A stretch of DNA of 7,086 bases from Pseudomonadota bacterium (GTDB lineage: Bacteria; Pseudomonadota; Gammaproteobacteria; Burkholderiales; SG8-39). The DNA lies in contig JAKAIH010000142.1 of NCBI GenBank assembly GCA_021825225.1, positions 1-7,086 of the forward strand, in the 5' to 3' direction. Made by a program: the position numbers and the translations under genes. The notes under the pieces are model-generated. The model was given only the letters and a program-made list of their open reading frames with translations, ran no database searches and was not told the DNA's origin. Below, piece after piece: positions 1 through 5,324 of the stretch. The first letter of the stretch is position 1. Each line of letters opens with the position of its first letter.

Positions 1-452
1 TCCATGAAACCGATCCGCCGTTGCGCGCGCCCAGCGAAGGCGAAAGCCTCGTCGATGATTATGCGAGCCTCGGACTCACCCTCGGCCGGCACCCGTTGGC
101 GCTGCTACGCTCGCGCCTCGCGCGCATGCGCCTTGCCGCCGCAGCAGAAGTCCGCCGCCTGCCGCACGGCAGCGCGGTGCGCGCGGCCGGCATCGTCATC
201 GGCAGGCAGCGCCCCGACACCAGCTCGGGCGTGGTGTTCGTGACACTCGAAGATGAAACCGGCTGCGTCAACGTCATCGTCTGGCGCGACTTGGGCGAGC
301 GCCAGCGGCGCGAACTGCTGGGTGCGCAACTGATGGCGGTGCATGGCTCGGTCGAGCGCGAAGGCGAAGTGGTGCACGTGATCGCAAAGCGACTGGCGGA
401 TCATAGTGAGCTGCTCGCCAGGCTCGCGACGCGGTCGCGGGATTTCCATTAG
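1..452 (+). CDS. dnaE2: Error-prone DNA polymerase DnaE2 (ImuC), C-terminal fragment
   Basis: This is the last 149 or so residues of the alpha-type polymerase that works with ImuA and ImuB in SOS-induced translesion synthesis. The reading frame is open to the left edge (first full codon at base 3), so the catalytic PHP and polymerase parts lie outside the window. What is visible is the end of the fingers/HhH region (LGLTLGRHPLALLRSRL), then an OB-fold nucleic-acid-binding domain. The OB fold starts at VRAAGIVIGRQRPDTSSG, continues with VFVTLEDETGCVNVIVW, and ends in the family's usual tail, LATRSRDFH, just before TAG at 450-452. The tail and OB fold are typical of DnaE2 rather than replicative DnaE1. 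It is expected to be the last gene of a LexA-controlled imuA-imuB-dnaE2 operon running in from the left; those genes are not visible here. Convergent with abiEii. Confidence 0.93.
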   Translation, partial: HETDPPLRAPSEGESLVDDYASLGLTLGRHPLALLRSRLARMRLAAAAEVRRLPHGSAVRAAGIVIGRQRPDTSSGVVFVTLEDETGCVNVIVWRDLGERQRRELLGAQLMAVHGSVEREGEVVHVIAKRLADHSELLARLATRSRDFH

Positions 453-512
453 GCCTTGCCGACGCAAGGGGGCGATGCCTGAAACTCCGCGTCTTTACTG
501 GCTTCCGGCCGA

Positions 513-581
513 TTTGCGGCTTTGAGGTCGCAAATTGCGACCTCAATCAGAGGGCGCGGCGGCCGCCGCTACTTGCTTCCC
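513..581 (+). pseudogene. Possible relic of an ORF6N-domain gene
   Basis: In the frame beginning TTT at 513 the DNA reads FAALRSQIATS and then RGRGGRRYLLPS. Proteins with an ORF6N domain, a phage-type DNA-binding domain, carry a signature close to LRSQ-(I/F)-(A/V)-TS followed by GGRRY-x-PYAFTE. The match stops after YLLP, exactly where the abiEii stop codon begins on the other strand, and the frame is closed by TGA at 480-482 upstream. No start codon or ribosome site is seen. I read it as a fragment left when the abiE segment was joined here. The first eleven codons coincide with a perfect palindrome, so part of the likeness could come from that element instead. Only about 20 residues support the call. 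Confidence 0.35.
522..546. repeat. Perfect 25-bp palindrome, 12-bp arms
   Basis: The left arm is TTGAGGTCGCAA at 522-533, the single central base is A at 534, and the right arm is TTGCGACCTCAA at 535-546, with no mismatch. It lies between the convergent ends of dnaE2 and abiEii. As RNA it could fold from either strand, but no T-run follows on either strand, so it is not a standard intrinsic terminator. Its core, GGTCGCAAATTGCGACC, recurs with two changes in the hairpin at 2677-2705. A perfect 14-bp GC palindrome (GCGGCGGCCGCCGC, 556-569) follows closely. Confidence 0.9.
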
Positions 582-1505
582 TCAGATGCGCTCCAGCACA
601 AGCAGAAGGCGCTCGATCGCCCGTTCGCGATCGGCGGCGGGCATGCGGCGCAGGTTGTGAAGCTTCCACTTGACGGCGGGAAGCTCTTGCGCCCGGCCCA
701 GAGCCAGCAAATCCCAGTCCGGTTCGCCTCGCTTCATCGACAGCAAGAACTGTTTATCGCGCTCGCCCAATCGTCCGTGTATTTCATCGATCAGTCGCTC
801 GCGTGTCTGCTCGAGTTCCTCAATGCTCACGGGCTCGGCAGTCATACCCCTGAAGTGATCTTCGTAGACTTTGCGGATGTCTTTTCTGTTCGGTTCCAGA
901 GAATCGGCCAGCGAGCCCTTGTGCCCGATCAGGTACACGAAGAACGACCGGAACAGCGCATCGCTCATGCCCTCGTTTTCCAGCAACAACTTGACGTCGT
1001 ACAGGTCGCGCGGATGCTGCCGGTCGATCGCAGCCATCAGCTTGCCGCCGTATAGATCTGCGAACGACAGGGCCTTGACCTCGGCGAAGCCGAAGATCTC
1101 TTCAACCGCCGCGCGCACGGTCATCACCACGGGTTCGTCCAGGCTGCCTCGCAGAACCGGATTGACCTCGATCTTTATCTGCGCCGCGGCATCGGACACA
1201 TTCAACGTGTCGAAAAACCCGCTGCGATCGTTCGTTCCAGTCGTGATCCTGTACTCGGGTGACGCACCCACAAGCCGATCGCGAATGCGGCCCAGCGCCT
1301 CGCTGATCTGCCGCCGCGCGACATCGAACTCGGTGATCGGAAGAAAGGCGAGATCGATATCGACCGACAATCGCGGCAGATCGCGCACGAAAAGATTGAT
1401 CGCCGTGCCTCCTTTGAGCGCGAAACACCCCTCGGCTGCAACCGCAGGCAGCACGCGCACCAGCAGCTGAACCTGCCGATAGTACGGATTATCGGGCGTG
1501 ATCAT
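582..1505 (-). CDS. abiEii: AbiEii-family nucleotidyltransferase toxin (type IV TA)
   Basis: 307-residue toxin of the AbiE phage-defence/toxin-antitoxin family, near the family's usual length of about 300. Members are DNA-polymerase-beta-like nucleotidyltransferases; the mycobacterial relatives (MenT) add nucleotides to tRNA 3' ends. Motif I is clear: K31-G32-G33-T34 followed by LSVDIDL with D49 and D51. IKIEV at 110-114 supplies the next acidic residue, E113. Then come LYGGKLMA (K155) and HPRDLYDV (R166, D167, D170), the family's motifs III and IV, so all key residues are present. The C-terminal half is helical and charged. The frame is open further upstream, but I chose ATG at 1505 because MITPDNPYYRQ matches the family N-terminus and the upstream codons are shadow sequence of abiEi. 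It overlaps abiEi by 17 bp and no strong ribosome site is seen, which suggests translational coupling. Confidence 0.93.
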   Translation of the reverse strand: MITPDNPYYRQVQLLVRVLPAVAAEGCFALKGGTAINLFVRDLPRLSVDIDLAFLPITEFDVARRQISEALGRIRDRLVGASPEYRITTGTNDRSGFFDTLNVSDAAAQIKIEVNPVLRGSLDEPVVMTVRAAVEEIFGFAEVKALSFADLYGGKLMAAIDRQHPRDLYDVKLLLENEGMSDALFRSFFVYLIGHKGSLADSLEPNRKDIRKVYEDHFRGMTAEPVSIEELEQTRERLIDEIHGRLGERDKQFLLSMKRGEPDWDLLALGRAQELPAVKWKLHNLRRMPAADRERAIERLLLVLERI

Positions 1506-2340
1506 CCAGATCGACGGGCAGCGTAATCTGGTATTTCGGGTGCAGGCGGCCTCCGGGGACCAGCATGCGCTTGCCTTTGCCAAGATCGACTTTGGCGAGA
1601 TCGAGGCGCGCGAACCACGCATGCTTGTGACGTTCCGCGAGCGCGAGAAAAAGCCGTTTCACCTTCACGCTGCCACAATGCGCTAGCAGATGCCCGAGGC
1701 GCGCCGGACGCAGGTTGGCAAGTCCGCCGATCAGCGCATCCGCCTCGTACACCGACTCGCGTTGCGGCACATCCTGCAACACCTCCAGGATCGCACGCTC
1801 TTCCGTCGAGTAAGTGAGCGTCCAGTCCCAGCTTCCCCAGGTGAATTCCGAAAGCCCGCTATCGGCCACGATGCTGTCGGGCGAGGGCTTGCCGTCGTCA
1901 TCCACAAAATTGCCGGTTTCATCGCGGTACAGGCGCGGCAGCGAGCCGAACATCGCATCGGGATGGGTGATGAGTTTCTCCTTCAGCGGAAACTTTCTCG
2001 CCCACCCCGGCAGTCCCGCCGGACCGTAGAGATGGATTGGTTCCGGCTCGCCCAAGCGCACGTAATGCGCAAGGCCGCGATGGACCAGCGCAGTGCGGCC
2101 ACCGACGTGCAGCGGCAATGCTTCCAATCGCTGAAGTGACACAACGACCTGCTGCCATTTCGGCTTCGATCCGGGGTGCACGTAGGCGCCATGGGCGGGC
2201 GAATCGAGCCAGTGGCCTTTGTACTGCGAGAGCTGGTTGTGAGTGTAATTGTGCGCGGCAAGCCAATGCGCTGGCGCCACCCAGCCTTCTGGAAGCAGGC
2301 GGTGGAGTTGGTTTAATTTTCCTGTATTTTGCACATCCAT
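1489..2340 (-). CDS. abiEi: AbiEi-family antitoxin (type IV TA)
   Basis: 283-residue antitoxin, first gene of the abiEi-abiEii operon. The N-terminal part (about residues 8-95) fits the winged-helix N-domain of AbiEi proteins (LNQLHRLLPEGWVAPAHWL, then a helix ending in YTHNQLSQYKG). The central and C-terminal part (about 95-280) fits the AbiEi antitoxin/DNA-binding region, with the conserved stretches SGLSEFTWGSWDWTL, RPARLGHLLAHCGSVKVKRLFLALAE and a tail GRLHPKYQITLPVDL. In the family, AbiEi counters the toxin without binding it directly and represses its own operon by binding promoter repeats. ATG at 2340 has no Shine-Dalgarno sequence; a candidate -10 lies 15-20 bp upstream, so the leader would be very short. 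It is divergent from the AbrB-like gene. I see no sign of damage. Confidence 0.9.
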   Translation of the reverse strand: MDVQNTGKLNQLHRLLPEGWVAPAHWLAAHNYTHNQLSQYKGHWLDSPAHGAYVHPGSKPKWQQVVVSLQRLEALPLHVGGRTALVHRGLAHYVRLGEPEPIHLYGPAGLPGWARKFPLKEKLITHPDAMFGSLPRLYRDETGNFVDDDGKPSPDSIVADSGLSEFTWGSWDWTLTYSTEERAILEVLQDVPQRESVYEADALIGGLANLRPARLGHLLAHCGSVKVKRLFLALAERHKHAWFARLDLAKVDLGKGKRMLVPGGRLHPKYQITLPVDLDDHAR

Positions 2341-2344
2341 AAAG

Positions 2345-2384
2345 TGTAAATTACATTATTATTAAACTAATTGCAAGTTTGCAA
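2345..2384 (-). promoter_or_regulatory. Candidate abiE promoter and operator
   Basis: On the minus strand TTGCAA (2379-2384) is followed after 18 bp by AATAAT (2355-2360, five of six bases of the -10 consensus); a second AATAAT lies at 2358-2363. Immediately downstream is an 11-bp palindrome, TGTAAATTACA (2345-2355), which sits between the -10 and the abiEi start codon. That is a good place for AbiEi autorepression. The -35 match is only four of six, so the promoter is a proposal; the palindrome is seen directly. Confidence 0.45.
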
Positions 2385-2423
2385 ATAGACGTATTTATCT
2401 AGCCTCCGTGTATATTATTGCAA
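2371..2423. repeat. Three TTGCAA palindromic boxes in the divergent gap
   Basis: The self-complementary hexamer TTGCAA occurs at 2371-2376, 2379-2384 and 2418-2423, within 53 bp of AT-rich DNA between abiEi and the AbrB-like gene. The first two are 8 bp apart. The outer two are 47 bp apart, and the last is four bases from the ATG at 2428. They could be binding sites for AbiEi or for the ancestral AbrB-like protein; this is inference. Confidence 0.45.
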
Positions 2424-2493
2424 ATTTATGAACCAGCATATGCCTGAGGGTGCATCCGCCGCACTTTGCGGTAATTATGCTGCACCGCAACAG

Positions 2494-2670
2494 ATGAAAG
2501 TCACTGTCACCATCACCAGCCGAGGTGCCATCACGCTGCCCGCGGAGATGTACACACCCAAGCGCGTGCGCGAGTTCGACGCGACCGAGCGAGAACTCAC
2601 CGCCTACCTTGGCGCCAAAGCACCGGTGGCCAGGCGCGCTGACCGGTCCAAGCGTAAGCCTGCCCGCTGA
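2494..2670 (+). pseudogene. AbrB/MazE-like DNA-binding protein with missing core
   Basis: The 58-residue product from ATG 2494 begins MKVTVTITSRGAITLPAEM, which fits the first strand and turn of an AbrB/MazE/SpoVT domain, the N-terminal half of many antitoxins. A normal domain would continue with a stretch like LREALGLKPGD and a second strand pair. Here the sequence jumps directly to YTPKRVREFDATERELTAYL and a basic tail (RRADRSKRKPAR), which looks like the C-terminal tail of the same family. I infer an in-frame internal deletion of roughly 35 residues. The frame is also open from ATG 2428, but those 22 residues (MNQHMPEGASAALCG...) look unrelated. No good ribosome site precedes either ATG. 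It may have been an antitoxin or regulator; the remaining protein is unlikely to form the AbrB dimer. It could instead be a divergent short gene. Confidence 0.5.
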
Positions 2671-2676
2671 GCGCGA

Positions 2677-2705
2677 CGAGGTGGTCGCAATTTACGACCA
2701 CCTCG
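2677..2705. repeat. Hairpin with perfect 11-bp arms, related to 522-546
   Basis: CGAGGTGGTCG (2677-2687) pairs perfectly with CGACCACCTCG (2695-2705) around a 7-base loop, CAATTTA. It starts 7 bases after the stop of the AbrB-like frame. No T-run follows, so it is a weak terminator candidate at best. The inner 17 bases, GGTCGCAATTTACGACC, match 15 of 17 bases of the core of the palindrome at 522-546, and each arm has two extra bases inserted symmetrically. Pairing has therefore been kept despite sequence change. Confidence 0.85.
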
Positions 2706-2732
2706 AACGGCTCTGCATCATTACAAGATCCG

Positions 2733-2773
2733 TTGATAAAACCCACTTTGGGGTTTATCATACCCAATATGGG
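2733..2773 (+). promoter_or_regulatory. Promoter with two tandem CCCA-N3-TGGG operators
   Basis: TTGATA (2733-2738) and TATCAT (2756-2761), each five of six consensus bases, are 17 bp apart. A 27-bp near-palindrome, from TGATAAA (2734-2740) to TTTATCA (2754-2760), spans the spacer. At its centre is CCCA-CTT-TGGG (2742-2752). A second copy, CCCA-ATA-TGGG (2763-2773), lies 21 bp downstream centre to centre and contains the ATG at 2769. Transcription is expected to start at about 2768, almost on the start codon, so the mRNA may be leaderless. The winged-helix domain of the gene product is the obvious candidate repressor. Confidence 0.65.
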
Positions 2774-3398
2774 AACTAGAAAACCAACCGCAAAAATGCG
2801 CACCGCACCGGCGACAGACACCGCAGGCGCACTGTTCACGAAGGTCCAGCAGCGCGTGCTGGGGCTCTTGTTCGGCAATCCGGCGCGCAGCTTCTACGCC
2901 AACGAGATCATCGCCCTCGCCGGCTCCGGCACCGGCGCCGTGCAGCGCGAGCTTGGGCGCCTCGATGCGGCCGGCCTCGTCACAGTCAAACGGCTGGGCA
3001 ATCAGAAACACTATCAGGCCAACGCCGCCGCTCCGGTATTCGAAGAATTGCGCGGCCTCATACTGAAGACTTCAGGGCTGGCTGACGTCCTGCGCGCGGC
3101 ACTGGCACAGCACGCGCAAGCCATCAGCGCCGCCTTCGTCTACGGCTCAGTCGCAAAGAAGCAGGATACGGCGGGAAGCGACATCGACCTGATGGTGATC
3201 AGCGACAGCCTGAACTACGCCGACCTCTTCGCCAGCCTGGAAGATGCGACCAAGCGCCTCGGCCGCCCCGTGAACCCGACGGTGTATTCAAGGCAGGACC
3301 TGAAGAAGCGGATCAAGCAAGGCAACGCGTTCATCACGCGGGTGCTCGCCCAGCCCAAGCTGTGGCTGATCGGCGGAGAAGATGAACTCCGCGCTTGA
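2769..3398 (+). CDS. Winged-helix/nucleotidyltransferase fusion (MNT-type)
   Basis: 209-residue protein with two domains. Residues about 22-85 form a winged helix of the ArsR/MarR kind (VQQRVLGLLFGNPARSF, YANEIIALAGSGTGAVQREL, then the wing VTVKRLGNQKHYQAN). Residues about 105-205 are a minimal nucleotidyltransferase with FVYGSVAKKQDTAGSDIDL; G126, S127, D138 and D140 are the nucleotide- and metal-binding residues. I do not see a clear third carboxylate: the usual strand reads PVNPTVYS. Such proteins pair with a small HEPN protein encoded directly downstream, in arrangements like the MntA-HepT toxin-antitoxin, where the MNT partner AMPylates and neutralises the HEPN RNase. Here that partner gene overlaps the end by 17 bp but is broken. 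I prefer ATG 2769 over the upstream TTG 2733, because TTG 2733 coincides with the -35 box, and over ATG 2796. No ribosome site is seen, consistent with a leaderless mRNA. Confidence 0.85.
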   Translation: MGTRKPTAKMRTAPATDTAGALFTKVQQRVLGLLFGNPARSFYANEIIALAGSGTGAVQRELGRLDAAGLVTVKRLGNQKHYQANAAAPVFEELRGLILKTSGLADVLRAALAQHAQAISAAFVYGSVAKKQDTAGSDIDLMVISDSLNYADLFASLEDATKRLGRPVNPTVYSRQDLKKRIKQGNAFITRVLAQPKLWLIGGEDELRA

Positions 3399-3598
3399 AA
3401 AGCTGAGCGGTCCGGGCAAATCCTTGCGGAGCGAGCCACCGGATGCGAAAGAGTTTACCGGCCTGAAGCGCTCCGGCCACGCCCGGCTCACCGATGCCGC
3501 CAGGACAGACAACTCGCTGGAGAGCCGATCTGAACATCGATGAGCGCATCGTCATCGACCTTGTCAATGCATGCCGGAAGGTGGCGATGGCACTGTAA
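3382..3598 (+). pseudogene. HEPN-type partner gene broken by an internal deletion
   Basis: From ATG 3382 the frame reads MNSALEKLSGPGKSLR, then EPPDAKEFTGLKRSGHARL, then DNSLESR, and stops at TGA 3541-3543 after 53 residues. From base 3530, in another frame, the sequence continues LNIDERIVIDLVNACRKVAMAL and stops at TAA 3596-3598. The first piece looks like the N-terminus, and the second like the C-terminus, of the roughly 130-residue HEPN-like proteins that follow winged-helix nucleotidyltransferases. The segment between SLESR and LNIDER, which in such proteins carries the helices with the RNase R-x4-6-H motif, is missing, and the junction shifts the frame. I infer a deletion of about 70 codons. 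The start overlaps the nucleotidyltransferase gene by 17 bp, the normal coupled arrangement. The recall of the intact family is from memory and should be aligned. Confidence 0.65.
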
Positions 3599-3629
3599 CT
3601 AAGAAACAGTCTGGAAAGAACTGCTGAAC

Positions 3630-4379
3630 CTAGGCAATCTCCGCCACTGAAGCAGGCATAGCATCCCAGACCTTGCCGCGATATTTCCGGCCGTTCGCTT
3701 TCTTCGATCGCTTGTGGCCATCCACTCCCCACGCTCCCCACTGCTTGAAGAAGAACGCCACGCCTGCACGGTCGCACTGCAGCTTTATGTTATCCACCCA
3801 ATCTGGTCGCATCGGCCTTGCTTTCGGACCAGACTCGCCGCCTACGATGACCCAATGGATTCCCGAAAGATCGATTCGGCCAAGGTCTTCGAGCAGCGGT
3901 TCCACCGAAAGAAAACGAACTCTGGCTGCTACCGTCCGCAACACGTCGATGCGGGGCACGCCGTGCTTTCGGTTCTCCACCGATACGCCCAGCCATGCAT
4001 TCGCCGGCACCTCTGCGCTGCGGCAGAACTCGGCCATGCGTCCCGCGCGCTTGGTGAGCACCTGAAACGTGTGCTGTGGCGCGTGCTTAATGACGTCGAA
4101 CACACGTCGGATGTACTCGGATGGCACCTTCTCATGGAACAAGTCCGACATGGAGTTCACGAAATAGATGGTTGGCTTGCGACGCTCCAACGGCTCGGCA
4201 AGCCGCTCAGGCATCAGCGTCAGACGAAAGCCGTTTTCGTACCCGTGCACGCCGATCGCTTTCAGGCGACGCGACATCGTCTCCGCGTAGCAGTTCTTGC
4301 AGCCTGGCGAAATCTTCGTGCAACCCACCGTCGGGTTCCAGGTCTGTTCGGTCCATTCGATTCTGCTGATCGTTGCCAT
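3630..4379 (-). CDS. Gp37/Gp68-family three-cysteine protein (DUF5131), TcmP partner
   Basis: 249-residue protein of the phage Gp37/Gp68 family, a radical-SAM-like group found on phages and mobile DNA whose substrate is not known to me. The N-terminus has the hallmark W14-N15-P16 and the three cysteines C20, C27 and C30 in CTKISPGCKNCYAE, suited to an iron-sulfur cluster. Family landmarks follow in order: a hydrophobic strand with FVNSMSDLFHE, QVLTKRAGRM, WLGVSVENRKHG, VRFLSVEPLLEDLG, WVIVGGESGPKARPM, and CDRAGVAFFFKQWGAWG near the C-terminus. The cysteine spacing (C-x6-C-x2-C) differs from the classic CxxxCxxC of radical SAM enzymes. The frame extends to GTG 4403, which would overlap tcmP by 13 bp, but ATG 4379 fits the family start (MATISRIEWTEQTWNP) and lies 11 bp after tcmP. 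It is probably co-transcribed with tcmP and is convergent with the HEPN relic. Confidence 0.9.
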   Translation of the reverse strand: MATISRIEWTEQTWNPTVGCTKISPGCKNCYAETMSRRLKAIGVHGYENGFRLTLMPERLAEPLERRKPTIYFVNSMSDLFHEKVPSEYIRRVFDVIKHAPQHTFQVLTKRAGRMAEFCRSAEVPANAWLGVSVENRKHGVPRIDVLRTVAARVRFLSVEPLLEDLGRIDLSGIHWVIVGGESGPKARPMRPDWVDNIKLQCDRAGVAFFFKQWGAWGVDGHKRSKKANGRKYRGKVWDAMPASVAEIA

Positions 4380-4390
4380 GTCGATTTCGC

Positions 4391-5278
4391 TCAAAAATCC
4401 CACGACTTTTGGTTGGTTACGCTGCGAATGTCTTCCCAGAAGCGTATCGCGAGATCGTGTCTCGCCACAAACACCAGCCAGTATAGATGCTGATTTCTGC
4501 TACCCGTGACTTCCTCGACGCCTTGAGATGGTCGCATGTTTTCATCGCGAATGCACCCGAGCCAGTGAGCGAACAACTGCCGCCGGACGGTAGCGTCGGA
4601 ATTCATTACCTCGACCTTTTGTCTCCAGCCTGGCGCAAACGAGTCAAGCGGCGTTTGGTCGCCGCCGATGTACCGGCGCAAATTCCGCTGCAGATCCTGG
4701 ATACTGACGTGAATCAGCATGTCCATTCGTTGGACCGCCGCCAGAGCTTGAATTATGTTGAATGGAAGGCTACGAAGATCGTATGGATCGAGAAACGCAA
4801 AATGCAAACCGCGCGGGCCAAGCTGGCTGACAATTTGAGGAACCGTCGATTCTGCCGGCCCGTGGTAGGCCTTCGTGGCGACGCCCAGCTTCGCCAGTCG
4901 CACTCCGACCGCCTCTACAAAGGCCAAGTTCGCATCTGCGACATGGACTTCGGTAAATGGAGTTTTGCTTTCAATCGCTTTTCGGGCTGCGATAATTGGA
5001 CTGCCATCGATGATCTGTTCTGTCTCGCGGATCCGTGCTCGTCCAGGACCGCAAAAAACATCAATAAATGTAGCACCGCCCGCTCCGGTAACGAACTTTT
5101 TCCGCGTTGCTCGGCTGATATCAACGTATTTGCTTACCCGCGCATGCTTCTCTCCGGTCCATGGTCCTACGCAAACTAAAGGGAGGCCATCGTCCGGGTC
5201 AGCAACCGAACAAGTCTGATCCGCCTCCCGAAATGACCCTCCTACCGGACACCGTTGGCAAAAGTCGTGTTTGCTCAA
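4391..5278 (-). CDS. tcmP: Three-Cys-motif partner protein TcmP
   Basis: 295-residue protein of the TcmP family, named because its genes sit beside those for the three-cysteine Gp37/Gp68-like proteins, as here. The fold appears methyltransferase-like: FIDVFCGPGR (71-80) resembles a SAM-binding motif I, VHVADAN (111-117) fits the acidic end of the second strand, and FLDPYDL (162-168) resembles a motif IV. The VGPWTGEKHARVSKYVDI stretch just before motif I is typical of the family. The first 36 residues hold four cysteines (C7, C10, C23, C36), possibly a zinc knuckle. Translation starts at TTG 5278, supported by AAGGGAG seven bases upstream. It is first in a two-gene operon and divergent from the LexA-like gene across 52 bp that contain a LexA-type palindrome. 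Activity and substrate are unknown; methylation is inference. Confidence 0.87.
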   Translation of the reverse strand: MSKHDFCQRCPVGGSFREADQTCSVADPDDGLPLVCVGPWTGEKHARVSKYVDISRATRKKFVTGAGGATFIDVFCGPGRARIRETEQIIDGSPIIAARKAIESKTPFTEVHVADANLAFVEAVGVRLAKLGVATKAYHGPAESTVPQIVSQLGPRGLHFAFLDPYDLRSLPFNIIQALAAVQRMDMLIHVSIQDLQRNLRRYIGGDQTPLDSFAPGWRQKVEVMNSDATVRRQLFAHWLGCIRDENMRPSQGVEEVTGSRNQHLYWLVFVARHDLAIRFWEDIRSVTNQKSWDF

Positions 5279-5285
5279 GGAACCG

Positions 5286-5292
5286 CTCCCTT
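5286..5292 (-). promoter_or_regulatory. Strong ribosome binding site for tcmP
   Basis: On the minus strand AAGGGAG is followed by a 7-base spacer and TTG at 5278. This is by far the clearest Shine-Dalgarno sequence in the window. It decides the unusual TTG start, which keeps the cysteine-rich N-terminus in the protein. Confidence 0.8.
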
Positions 5293-5295
5293 AAC

Positions 5296-5324
5296 TTGAC
5301 CTACGAACGATCGTTCGGTATCGT
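5296..5324 (+). promoter_or_regulatory. lexA-like gene promoter with embedded SOS-type operator
   Basis: TTGACC (5296-5301, five of six) and TATCGT (5319-5324, four of six) are exactly 17 bp apart. The spacer holds the perfect 14-bp palindrome CGAACGATCGTTCG (5304-5317), which fits the Gram-positive-type LexA box CGAAC-N4-GTTCG. A dimer bound there would cover both promoter elements. Transcription should begin at about 5331, the A of the ATG, so the mRNA may lack a leader. Confidence 0.75.

Noticed and set aside
522..546. Intrinsic terminator shared by dnaE2 and abiEii
   Set aside because: The hairpin is perfect, but no run of T follows on either strand, so I list it only as a palindrome.
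522..1055. Plus-strand open frame of 177 codons from TTG 522
   Set aside because: Beyond the first 20 or so residues it is the antisense shadow of abiEii, which has all its family motifs on the minus strand.
2677..2705. Intrinsic terminator of the AbrB-like gene
   Set aside because: The stem is strong but there is no T-run downstream, and its likeness to 522-546 points to a repeated element instead.
3714..4493. Long plus-strand open frame opposite the Gp37/Gp68 gene
   Set aside because: It is antisense to a protein with clear family motifs and has no recognisable domain of its own.
4487..5179. Long plus-strand open frame opposite tcmP
   Set aside because: It is antisense to tcmP, which has a ribosome site and conserved motifs. 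The product shows no known pattern.
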